DNA from: Ceratothoa steindachneri
Lineage: Eukaryota; Arthropoda; Malacostraca; Isopoda; Cymothoidae
DNA length: 64,000 bases
Assembly (NCBI GenBank): GCA_963969495.1
Contig: OZ018317.1
Location: 30,586,503 to 30,650,502, forward strand
Direction of reading: 5' to 3'
Shown: positions 57,601 to 64,000 of the stretch, piece by piece
How the letters are laid out: every line of letters begins with the position of its first letter
How positions within the stretch are numbered: position 1 is the stretch's first letter
The notes under the pieces: generated by a model
The model's input: the letters and a program-made list of their open reading frames with translations, nothing else
The model's database searches: none
What the model was told of the DNA's origin: nothing
Translations under genes and position numbers: made by a program

Positions 57601-60600
57601 TGGATGCCTTGAAGAAGCAAAAAGAACGATGGATTAAGAATCGTCCCCTATACAAAACTGTGGTGCACAACCTAAGTGAGTTTGAAAATTTTTTTTTTAG
57701 TCAAGTCCAATATATAGTTTGCCATCTTTAAATCCTTTTTTTGGTTACCTCTTTTCCTTCAACTTATATTTTCTGCTTTTTTCTTGTTATTCTCCTACAG
57801 TGTCTTGTTTCTATGTGGTCCACTTACCTTTATTGCTAATCTCATCATAGCCATCACTCAAGTAAAAAATTACTTATATTAAGTTGGTTGATTACCGATT
57901 TGCACTCTTTATGAGCCCCTTTTAGTTCAAAATGGGAGCCTATAGTTTAATATGGGATCTGAACCATGCAGTACTGCATCATGCGTCAGCGACAGTGAAC
58001 TAGACCCAAATCAGGGCTCCATCCAGTCATTAACGACACTGGATGTGGATTAACTTTGCTGTAATCAGTGCCGGGGTGTTTCCACACAGTTGGGTAAGTA
58101 ACAATGAAATCGAATGCAAACGCCGCTTCTGATTACAGTGAAGCTAAGTCACCCTAGGTGTGGTAAATCAGTGAAATATGTCCCGGTTGGGTCAACTTCT
58201 CAGCAACTGCCATACACTGTAGATACCCATGGGTGGATCCCACATTGAACTGTAGATCCACACTGAGAAATATAAGGGCTAAAAAAAGTACAGGTCAGTG
58301 TTAAAAGCCCTATCAAATATTATTTATGGTGCTTATCATGCATTATTCTCCTTTCTCAAGTAACTTGCCTTTCTTTCACACATGCTCACTCATTTCTCAA
58401 CTAAGCCACCTTTTTTCTGCAATTGGATGCTATCATAAACCTTTTTAAATGCTTTTTTGTATATATTTTGGTACCTCTATTATAAATTATAAGATTGTTT
58501 TGTGCAATGTTGCCATTGTCTGTTCCTACTCTAATATTAAAAAAAAGAAAGAATCTTCAATATCTTTAAAATTGATCATCTATCCAATTTTGACCCAGCA
58601 AATGTTAGTCATTGAGCCTGGAGCTCTCATCCAAGATTGAAAAAAAAGGATGGTCTAAGTAACCCACACAACTAAGTCCTTAAGTTATTCATTTAAGTCA
58701 TTCTAAGCTTAAGTTGTCCCTAGCTAGGGTATATCCTCTAGCCTGGTAAACTTGACAAACTCCACTGGCCAGGAGGGTTTCTCCCCGAGATTGAACCCTT
58801 ATATTTGTAGCTTTTGTCTCATTTGTACTTGTATAGGGCATGCTGTGAATATATGTTACACTGTGCTTGGCTCCTGGTGGCAAAGAGGGCAGATGTCTGT
58901 CAGTCAGGCCAGTGTAGTATTTCTGTGTTTAGTTTTGGTGGTGGCGGTACTGAAGCCTTCCACGAGGGTAATTTGTGTGTGATGTGGAAGTAATCTTCCT
59001 ACAGAGTTGACATCCAGTAGAATGGCATGAAGTGATTTGGACCTGTATATTAGATGCTTTGTTGTGTTCTTGGCCGCTGCTGTCTGGTGCTTGAAGTGGG
59101 CACGGTGCTCCGTCTTTCAGGGAATGACAGATTTCTCTGTCCTAGTTGAGGAGTTTAGGTTGGTGGATGAAGTCGTTGAGTTCTTCTCCGCCAACCTCAT
59201 CGCCATGGACCTAACTACTATTCGTAGAACGTCTGTTCGTTTTGCACACAGACTCCTTCCTTGGTGGTCAGTAGAGTGTGAGGAGGCCCTCAGACAGGTG
59301 TTATGCTTACATGCACTATAAACGTCGCCCGAACTGTTTCACTGTCGGTGAATTTCGTCAAACTAGGGCCAGATTCTGGTAGTTTTCTACATGTCCGCCA
59401 CTCTTCCTGGCGGGTATATGTGTCTTCACTCAATGGGGAAGATCCCTCTTACAGATGTGCGGAAGCGAGTCAAAATGGTTCGAGGCATGTTCTGGCAGGA
59501 CCTCCCCCCCCCCTCCCTCCCGTTCTCCAGGAGAACGAGACCGCAATCTCGGACCCCGCGTCCTAGGCGGAATCTTTAGCGACCGCTTTCTCCGCATTCT
59601 CTTCCAGGATGCTGCTCCACTAGCATTAAATGCACATCGTGATGTCATTGAAGGCCGCCGACTGGACTTTCCAGAGGCTGAGAAGCCTTCAACATTAGGT
59701 CTACGTTGATCGAGTTGCGTTCCGGTTTCAAAAACGTCCGTAGACACCGTCTCAGGTCCTGACGATTTCCCCTATGTTATGCTTCGCCACGTATGTGAGC
59801 GAGACCTGGCTTTTCTGCTAGATTCCTTCAATAGGATCTGGACAGAGGGTACCCTACCCGACTCCTGGCGAATGGGTAATGTGATCGATCACTTTTCTCA
59901 AACTGGGGAGAGATCACTCTACCACAGCTCGTTTGCGCCCAATCTCTCTAACCTCCTACGTGTGCAAGTTGGTGGAGAAATTTGTAAATATTGGATTAGC
60001 CTTTTTCTTGGACATCGGATGCTACCTGTTTTCTACACTAGAGCGGCTTCCACAAGTTCTAATCCACGTCGGATGCTCTGCTCCGATTATAAAATGCGGT
60101 CTGCGACTCCTTCCTTAGTAGAGAGCACTACCGCTACGGTGTTTTTCGATCTGGATAAGGCCTACGATACTGCAACATCATCGATTCCGCATACTGGTAC
60201 AGGGAGTCCGCTCCGGCAGAATAGAGCAAGAAGAGGCCATCCCGCAGGGAAGTGTCCTCAGTGTCACACTCTGCCCTGAGCATCAACGTTATCACCTAGG
60301 TGCTGCGGAAGATGTTTTCGCTACGCTTTACGTGACTACTTTTTATCTCATCTCGTGTGTCCCAGAGGCCAAGTCTGGAGCGTCGACTCAAACAGGCATT
60401 GAACCGCATCTCTTGCTATGCCAAATCGCACTGGTTTTGGTATTCCTTCGACAAGACTAAGGTGGTGCAACTTTGCCGTCATCCGCGGCTCCACCCTGAC
60501 CCGGATTGGTTCCTTAACAGGTTTCACCCGGAAGTATTGGATTCGCACCGTTTCCTTGGTCTTGTTTCCAACCGCCGCCTCACCTGGGAGGCTCATATTC

Positions 60601-63600
60601 GCAGGCTTAGGGTCTCTTGTACCCGCACTATGGACATTCTTCGTTTCATGACTTCAGCACGTGGGGTGCATATTGGGTACTACCTTACTTTTCTACCGAT
60701 CCTTTGTTCGTTCGAAACTTGACTACGGATGTGAGTTTTATGCATCCGCAGCTGAGCGTGTAGGTAGACTCGATCCACCACACTTGTCTCCGCCTGGCAG
60801 TTGGTGCCTTAAGTACGCCCCCCCATTGAGAACCTATTCGTCGATGCTAGGGTATATGACATTCGCTCTGCGCCGTGAAAAGTCCATTATGTGCTTACAC
60901 GCGCGATCCAGGTCCCTCTCTCCGTCGCCAACGGCTCTCACTGAATCCACGGCCGATATCGACGCTGCCTATGGGGCCGAGAGACTCCAATCATACCCGA
61001 AGCCCTTTGGCTTTAATCCTAGGAAATTTCTTCGAGAGCTCGGTATAGCTTTCGGGCAGGTGGAGCCTCTGGTTCTATCCAGAACGCCATACTGGACGGT
61101 ACCACCTTTGACTATTTATCGCCACTCCTCTGCGCCCAATACTTCCACAGCACCGGAAGTATTTCATTTGCCCTTTTTGGAGCACACTTCGTGTCACGCT
61201 GTATCCGTGCAAGTGTACACAGATAGCTCCAAGTCGCAGGCAACGGGGCTCTCCCAGGTGTTGCGTTGCGTCTTTCTTCACGGCCGAGCTGGTTGCAATA
61301 CACCGCTTGGTACGGGAGATACTGCGTCGTGCCAGTTTGGAGACCAGATTGTGACCTTTAACTACTTACAAAGCGCCCTGATTACTTTCGGAGCATTGGA
61401 ATCTCCACATCCCTGCTTTGCGGTATCTGTGACGCCACAACTGCCTCTTGTTGGGCAGACGTCAAGATTATAATTTGTTGTGTTCCTAGATATTTGGAAA
61501 TTGAGGGAAATCGGGGTGGCCAAATAGTCCGCGAGGACTGAGCGACCAGATCAGCGTTTCGCTCTTCCTCACAGCGACTACGTGGCATGTATCATGGCAC
61601 CCCTCCTGGCTGCCTGTCAAAAATGATGGGAGATGGCGGAGGAAACTTAAAGCTGTAGTATTTCTGTGTTTAGTTTTGGGTGGTGGCTGTACTGAAGCCT
61701 TCCACGAGAGTAAGCTGTGTGTGATGTGGAAGTAATCTTCCTACAGAGTTGACATCCAGTAGAATGGCATTGAAGTGACTGGATACCCCCCAATGCCGTG
61801 ATAGATTCAGGTCACTTTCTGTCGTCTTCGAATTGGGCACACTCGTTGGACGCACCGTCATTTGATGGAGCACTCGCCTGCACAGGACGAGTGGGTCGCT
61901 ACCGCTTGTCCTTTGTACCCGCTATGGGTTCGTGTACACAGACTTGTGGACTATCTGACTTGGGGCTGGCCGCCTCTATTATATTTAACTAGTGTTGGTC
62001 ACATAATCCTGAGCTGTTGGGGTTGGGGGAGGCTTGCCCCGTCGTCAAAGTGTGCTTTCTCCTTTTTGCTTGCTTTGTATTTTCATATAGCACATTATTA
62101 CGCTGAAACTTAATTGCAGCGACTTGTGCCCTTGATGGCAATCACCACATAGGCCCTTGAAAAAATAGAAGAAAAGAATAAGCACAGTTAAATGGTCTAT
62201 TGCGATGCTGCGGGTGTATCCTGTGGCAAAGCTTAGTGCATTGTTTTGTGTCTTGTGCCATGTACTGAAGTTAGTTGATGCGTGATTGGGTGCACAGGCT
62301 GTGGATGCACAGGTGAGGGATTTGATATACTACTTGTAAGTGTCGTGGTTTAATTCCTTGGTTTTCCTGAATATGGTTCCTGTGAGTGCTTGGAGTGGGT
62401 TCAATTTCATGAACGGTTTGTAACATTTCCTATCTGTTGGAAACTTATTCCCGCCTCCACTCGGAAAACAATCAATAGATGTTCTATTTAAGAGGAATTA
62501 GGTGTGTTTAATAGGATGATGAGGGTGACAGTGTTTGTTGTACTCGTGTTTGTAAGTTATGAAGAGAGTAACAGGATTTAGGTGAGACAGTCATTAGGTT
62601 TGGCCGCTGCCATCGTTCATCTTTCTGTTAAAATTAAAATTAAAAATAAAATACTCGTACATAATTGCCGGTTTCTCTCGCGGAAGATGAAGGACAAGCG
62701 AAGGAAAGGTTTTGAGAAGCTTGTGAACGAACTGAAGCATCCATTCAAGCCTGATAGGCTTTGGTTCTTTTCACACAATAAGAACTTCAGCCAGTATTAG
62801 TTGGTGAACTCACAACACAACCACTGGCGTGCTGTGTCCCTCCCCCCCCCCAAAAAAAAATCTACTGAGCGCCATGAATATAGTTGCCAGTCCACATCAT
62901 GTTTAGGGTGGTCAGTTGCGAAGTCCGCGTTAGGCTTCCATTTATCTTCCTGGAAGGCCTCCGACTCAATACTGAGTGCTACATCAACTGCCTGGGGGAG
63001 TTGGTGTTGCCCTGGATCCAGAAGATGGCTGCTGGTAGGCCGTGCGCGTGCCACATAAGTAGGAGGACTCAGCCTTGGCTGTCAGACAATTTCTTTGACC
63101 ACATCACTCCAAATATCTGGCTTCCCAACTCCCCAAACTGCAACCCCTTCAACTATTATGTGTGGGGCATAGTTGAGACAGAGACCAGCAAGTACTTGTG
63201 CACCACTAAAGTAAGGCTTATGTCCAGGATCACCACAGTTTTTATCTATTTAAACGGGGGAACAGCCGAGAAGGCTTGTAACAGGTTCCAACGCCGCCTG
63301 GAAGCCGTGGTTAAAGTCGACGGCGATTTCATTGAATAAAAGTAATAGTCCAGCAATCCTTCAAGTATTTAACATGTAGCTTTGGAAAATACGAGTATAT
63401 ATGTATGAATGAACTCTGTATTAATTTCTTTTATATTAGTTAGTTGACAAATTACCCACTTCACCGTGTACATTAGATCGATGTGTCGTCTCATCCCATA
63501 TTTCCCAGGAGAGATGACGATCTTCAATCAAGAAGAAAACACCAGAGATGTCATCACTTCATTCCTCACCTTAACCTCTCTGGGTCTCCGGACTGAAGTC

Positions 63601-64000
63601 AATGGGTCCGAACCAACTTATCAAAGCCTTCTTCCTTAATCTTCCAAGCGAACAGAGGGAGCAATGATATCATCCCGGGGAGCTATAAACAACAACTCAC
63701 TAAAACGCTCCTAAACAATGACAAAACACCGAAGATACAACTCATGAGGGTCAAAGTCAGAAACACAGAATATAGGCCAATAATCTTTTACATCCCACAC
63801 ATAGCCCTAAGAGTACCACCAAATTACATACCACTCATGGAACTTATTTTTAACATTACTGTATTTTGCATAATTTTTTTCTTTATTTTCGCCCTGCAAA
63901 GAGAAGCTGCTTTCATTGCAGAACTTGACTACATTCAGGCAAAATTCATCTCTCTGTCTTACCCTCATTTTTTTCCATTTTGTTTTCACAGGTTACACTG
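30621..64000 (+). CDS. ECM29: ECM29 proteasome adaptor/scaffold protein, 5' half of the gene (11 exons seen, partial)
   Basis: ECM29 (ECPAS, KIAA0368 in human) is a long HEAT-repeat protein of about 1,840 residues that binds the 26S proteasome, links core to cap and recruits it to membranes and motors. Joined by GT-AG introns in matching phases, exons at 30621, 30760, 31077, 31712, 32946, 33362, 42580, 43741, 50011, 52687 and 57543 give about 777 residues. Diagnostic matches include [65 protein letters not shown] and SVQEALSMV. The start is the ATG-ATG at 30621. The gene continues past the window. Introns range from 93 bp to over 8 kb and hold most of the transposon debris on this side. I see no frame break in any exon, so it looks functional. 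Confidence 0.9.
30760..30890 (+). CDS. ECM29: ECM29 exon 2
   Basis: Acceptor 'cttttcag' to 30759, donor gtaaat at 30891. Encodes [18 protein letters not shown] and [20 protein letters not shown], matching the N-terminal line of human ECM29 (LERVLLRLG, KFLPPVLLKL). Confidence 0.9.
31077..31193 (+). CDS. ECM29: ECM29 exon 3
   Basis: Acceptor 'tttcctccaaag' to 31076, donor gtgagt at 31194. Encodes [20 protein letters not shown] and [16 protein letters not shown], one of the best conserved parts of the family. Confidence 0.92.
31712..31830 (+). CDS. ECM29: ECM29 exon 4
   Basis: Acceptor 'aaattttcag' to 31711, donor gtattg at 31831. Encodes [19 protein letters not shown] and [13 protein letters not shown], in frame with exon 3, leaving two bases of a split Ser codon. 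Confidence 0.9.
32165..32760 (+). mobile_element. LINE fragment (RNase H region)
   Basis: It matches the near full-length LINE from 'cagggctctacca' onward, including 'gagaccggattttgatcttcagtgactcacaaagtg' (about 32276-32312) and the tail region 'catttgatggagtgctcacctgcacc'. Stops and deletions are frequent. It lies in ECM29 intron 4. Confidence 0.75.
32946..33095 (+). CDS. ECM29: ECM29 exon 5
   Basis: Acceptor 'ttcttttcag' to 32945, donor gtatgt at 33096. Encodes [40 protein letters not shown] and LLMPYG; the last segment is a family signature. Confidence 0.92.
33362..34357 (+). CDS. ECM29: ECM29 exon 6, unusually long and G+C-rich
   Basis: Acceptor 'tctcctgatag' to 33361, donor gtgaga at 34358. 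It is 996 bp, while the other exons are 46-202 bp. It covers a long HEAT-repeat stretch: [95 protein letters not shown] and [18 protein letters not shown]. All align in order with human ECM29. Codon usage is far richer in G+C and CpG than in the flanking exons. Confidence 0.93.
34358..36875. other. ECM29 intron 6, first part: no gene seen
   Basis: A+T-rich intron sequence without exon-like segments. Part of 34900-35090 ('gtgggtaccttgtgtagactgttatacc') resembles 53390-53430 and may be a scrap of a dispersed repeat I cannot name. Confidence 0.5.
36876..39055 (+). mobile_element. LINE fragment (endonuclease to RT), split by a solo LTR
   Basis: The LINE starts with 'caggcagtgatagtgcagcttcacctgg', equal to 13880-13910 of the near full-length copy. 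It is interrupted at 36911 and resumes at 38186 ('gtatagttatttctgtata') with the endonuclease His region (NHFPIQL, about 38490-38512). It continues into the linker before RT, ending in a scrambled segment near 39050. Many stops. Confidence 0.75.
36912..38180. mobile_element. Solo LTR, 1,269 bp
   Basis: It starts TGTTGAGGTT and ends TTTCTACA, flanked by the 5-bp target duplication AGGTG (36907-36911 and 38181-38185). Removing it and one AGGTG restores the LINE sequence (compare 13905-13935). It has no coding region of note. The TG..CA ends and 5-bp duplication fit an LTR of a Gypsy or BEL-type retrotransposon. It is unrelated by eye to the other LTRs in the window. Confidence 0.8.
39056..40205 (+). 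mobile_element. LINE fragment (endonuclease to RT, with 3' end)
   Basis: It restarts in the endonuclease region ('ccctggataggaggtactctgttatttctatgtatattcc'), so it is a second copy placed directly after the first. It runs through the linker, a shortened RT part around 39700-40030 ([14 protein letters not shown]) and the closing block 'agatagcctagtgatcag...ctgccagaagggctcatta' (40141-40190). Large deletions and many stops. Confidence 0.75.
40206..40917. other. ECM29 intron 6, no gene seen
   Basis: A+T-rich, with many 'acacaac' words. Open stretches on either strand lack any recognisable domain. I see no repeat family here. Confidence 0.5.
40918..41910 (+). mobile_element. CR1-like LINE 3' end, best preserved copy
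   Basis: The open part 40934-41458 encodes [59 protein letters not shown] and [16 protein letters not shown], the C-terminal line of CR1-like reverse transcriptases. A one-base change of frame at an A-run (about 41439) precedes [18 protein letters not shown]. The 3' tail ends with 'tgttatgttatgtta' (41893-41907), the tandem-word ending expected for this group. It is closest to 6660-7460 in this window. Confidence 0.85.
41915..42350. repeat. Unclassified dispersed repeat (related to 53430-53650)
   Basis: The phrase 'ccagtgcccctg.caatct.aaactaga' and following pyrimidine-rich sequence ('ttaccctt', 'tttcacccc') occur here at about 41938-42060 and at 53456-53550. I cannot assign it to a family; it lies in ECM29 intron 6 and again in intron 10. 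Confidence 0.4.
42580..42781 (+). CDS. ECM29: ECM29 exon 7
   Basis: Acceptor 'ttgttttcag' to 42579, donor gtgagt at 42782. Encodes [29 protein letters not shown] and [13 protein letters not shown]. It aligns with the human segment around EEVHGEAQRVL and FPEMVYYIQEK and ends on a codon boundary. Confidence 0.88.
43741..43900 (+). CDS. ECM29: ECM29 exon 8
   Basis: Acceptor 'ccatcgatcctag' to 43740, donor gtgagt at 43901, leaving one base. Encodes [19 protein letters not shown] and [15 protein letters not shown], matching human IVLYLRMCLAHS and IGRYIRTLMSS. A second donor nine bases earlier (gtagag at 43892) keeps the same phase. Confidence 0.85.
43925..49515 (+). mobile_element. Long decayed LINE copy in ECM29 intron 8 (5' UTR, ORF1, ORF2)
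   Basis: It has the same family and order as the copy at 10749-17423. The 5' region includes 'gctgacgggacccagcgccctgtccggccccagcttagcctc' at 44111-44152, equal to 10822-10864. ORF1 remains lie at about 45650-46440 with [20 protein letters not shown] and a knuckle (CVKVEL-like [15 protein letters not shown]). ORF2 remains start at about 47000, with an endonuclease piece [15 protein letters not shown] (47171-47215), RT segments to about 49180 and part of the C terminus. The 3' UTR block is missing. Substitutions, stops and indels are dense, so it is older than the copy at 10749. Confidence 0.8.
50011..50159 (+). CDS. ECM29: ECM29 exon 9
   Basis: Acceptor 'tgtggtcctcag' to 50010, donor gtaagt at 50160. 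Encodes [20 protein letters not shown] and YSARMDWIK, matching human NPVQIYIGLLQQLL and DKTEWIK. Confidence 0.9.
50490..52345 (+). mobile_element. Very degraded CR1-like LINE
   Basis: Read across frames it shows, in order: a basic segment like the end of the endonuclease linker ([11 protein letters not shown], 50521-50560), [13 protein letters not shown] (about 50967-51003), the FVYDTKLCH equivalent of the F-A-D-D box (51616-51642), a segment like [13 protein letters not shown]...[12 protein letters not shown] (about 51985-52072), and the C-terminal DKYHVKLF line. Stops are frequent. It is more A+T-rich and older than the copy at 40918. Confidence 0.65.
52687..52815 (+). CDS. ECM29: ECM29 exon 10
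   Basis: Acceptor 'catctttttcag' to 52686, donor gtaagt at 52816. Its 43 codons encode [20 protein letters not shown] and [14 protein letters not shown], matching human KEEMRELAALFYSVVVS and IEQLIKTTKDN. Confidence 0.85.
52816..53719. other. ECM29 intron 10, first part: unclassified repeat, no gene
   Basis: No exon-like segment. 53200-53700 is G+C-richer than usual for these introns and shares blocks with 41915-42350 and 34930-34970, so it is probably an unnamed dispersed repeat. Confidence 0.4.
53720..55115 (+). mobile_element. LINE fragment (RT end, RNase H, 3' UTR) in ECM29 intron 10
   Basis: It starts at 'gatgcccatagtcgtagcc', equal to the segment lost from the copy at 15876. It contains 'ctatggatgtgagttttatgcatctgcagcc', then RNase H ([19 protein letters not shown], 54300-54357; IYSYSQSPE with Tyr for the second Asp), the Cys-rich tail and the block 'aaatagcctaagaattaggtta' (55034-55055) with A-tail near 55110. 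Frameshifts throughout. Confidence 0.75.
55116..57542. other. ECM29 intron 10, second part: no recognised gene
   Basis: 55180-55830 may be an LTR-like or other repeat, but I found no clean ends. 56200-57010 is G+C-richer with open reading segments (56355-56786) that have no recognisable domain; it resembles LINE 5' regions in composition only. 57010-57340 has nothing I can name. Confidence 0.4.
57543..57675 (+). CDS. ECM29: ECM29 exon 11
   Basis: Acceptor 'acttcttttctag' to 57542, donor gtgagt at 57676, leaving one base. Encodes [20 protein letters not shown] and [19 protein letters not shown], matching the human [24 protein letters not shown] region. Confidence 0.82.
57676..58912. other. 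ECM29 intron 11, first part: no gene seen
   Basis: Ordinary intron sequence on both strands. 57945-58270 ('gggatctgaaccatgcag', 'cagtgccggggtgtttcc') is slightly repeat-like, but no family is recognised. Confidence 0.5.
58913..59041 (+). repeat. Direct repeat, copy 1 (about 129 bp)
   Basis: It runs from 'tgtagtatttctgtgttt' to 'aatggcatgaagtgatttgga' and matches 61654-61784 with only a few differences. It abuts the 5'-truncated LINE at 59045. Confidence 0.85.
59045..62165 (+). mobile_element. 5'-truncated LINE (ORF2 from linker to end, 3' UTR) in ECM29 intron 11
   Basis: It begins at the segment equal to 14295 of the near full-length copy ('tggtgcttgaagtgggcacgg'). It includes [11 protein letters not shown] (60144-60175), the RT region around 60300-60340 with the YxDD box damaged, a thumb segment intact over the part deleted at 15876 ([19 protein letters not shown], 60585-60641), and RNase H ([10 protein letters not shown], 61210-61240). 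The family 3' end 'gcgacttgtgcccttgatgg' is at about 62116-62136, followed by an A-rich tail. It is interrupted by the direct repeat at 61654-61784. Confidence 0.8.
61654..61784 (+). repeat. Direct repeat, copy 2, inside the LINE
   Basis: It lies between the RNase H end ('ggaaacttaaag') and 'cccccaatgccgtgat', which are nearly contiguous in the near full-length LINE (16890-16930). It is therefore foreign to the LINE. It matches 58913-59041. Confidence 0.85.
62166..62679. other. ECM29 intron 11: no gene seen
   Basis: G-T-rich sequence ('gcgatgctgcgggtgtatcc', 'gtgattgggtgcacagg') without coding features. The part next to the mariner remnant may be its 5' sequence, but I see no terminal repeat. 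Confidence 0.4.
62680..63339 (+). pseudogene. Mariner/Tc1-type transposase remnant
   Basis: It follows, with frame changes, the line of a mariner-like transposase: [20 protein letters not shown] (first catalytic Asp position of F-S-D-E replaced by His), [15 protein letters not shown], then [55 protein letters not shown] and [20 protein letters not shown] at the end. The second catalytic segment before SRRTQ is deleted, the N-terminal DNA-binding part is missing, and there are at least two frameshifts. No inverted terminal repeats were identified. It is dead. Confidence 0.75.
63480..63860 (+). mobile_element. Possible LINE ORF1 fragment
   Basis: Between stops the sequence reads [38 protein letters not shown] and, in another frame, [20 protein letters not shown]. 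These look like old protein-coding sequence, perhaps the nucleic-acid-binding ORF1 of a LINE related to the copy at 225-2735. The family is a guess; no knuckle is visible. Confidence 0.3.
63992..64000 (+). CDS. ECM29: Candidate start of ECM29 exon 12
   Basis: A strong acceptor ('ttccattttgttttcacag', AG at 63990-63991) lies nine bases before the window end. Joined to the single base left by exon 11 it gives an open frame beginning Ser-Tyr-Thr. Too short to confirm by homology. Confidence 0.4.

Overview
The window is eukaryotic, repeat-rich DNA, most likely from an arthropod. A crustacean such as a decapod is my best guess, because this mix of RNase H-bearing LINEs, CR1-like LINEs, Ty3/Gypsy elements, piggyBac and mariner, with a split host gene showing GT-AG introns, is typical there. 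This is an inference, not a species call. There are no bacterial operons, rRNA or tRNA genes, or CRISPR arrays.

The only host gene I can support is the 5' half of ECM29 (proteasome adaptor/scaffold, ECPAS) on the + strand. Eleven exons run from an ATG at 30621 to 57675, with consistent splice phases and about 777 codons. A strong acceptor at 63990-63991 may open exon 12 at the window edge. Its introns (up to about 8 kb) are filled with transposon debris.

Region by region. 1-2735 holds two pieces of RNase H-type LINEs. 4645-7510 holds inverted CR1-like fragments, one of them split by an 849-bp solo LTR. 7771-10732 is a decayed piggyBac element bounded by TTAA and related terminal repeats, with a Penelope-like fragment inside. 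10749-17423 is a near full-length but broken LINE (CCHC ORF1; ORF2 with endonuclease, RT and RNase H). 17617-29180 is a three-level nest: a short mag-like LTR element was split by a 5'-truncated LINE (10-bp target duplication), which was then split by an 8.9-kb Ty3/Gypsy element on the minus strand (18941-27877). 29190-30372 carries LINE scraps, then ECM29 begins. Within its introns lie LINE pieces (32165, 36876, 39056, 43925, 53720, 59045), CR1-like pieces (40918, 50490), a 1,269-bp solo LTR (36912-38180) and a dead mariner (62680-63339).

The most interesting object is the minus-strand Gypsy element. Its two LTRs are nearly identical, so it is young. It has a tRNA-Lys-type primer site and a polypurine tract. 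Its Gag carries five CCHC knuckles, and a textbook -1 frameshift site (heptamer GGGAAAC, 9-nt spacer, 9-bp stem) joins gag to pol. Pol has an unusual order: protease, RT, RNase H, an OTU-like domain, a second aspartic protease-like domain, then integrase. A third ORF in the env position has no membrane segment but carries a repeated FSGF motif. This copy is broken: a stop in gag, a stop in ORF3, and FIGD in place of the RT YxDD box. All eleven recognisable pieces of the RNase H-type LINEs lie on the + strand, the same sense as ECM29, which is also notable.
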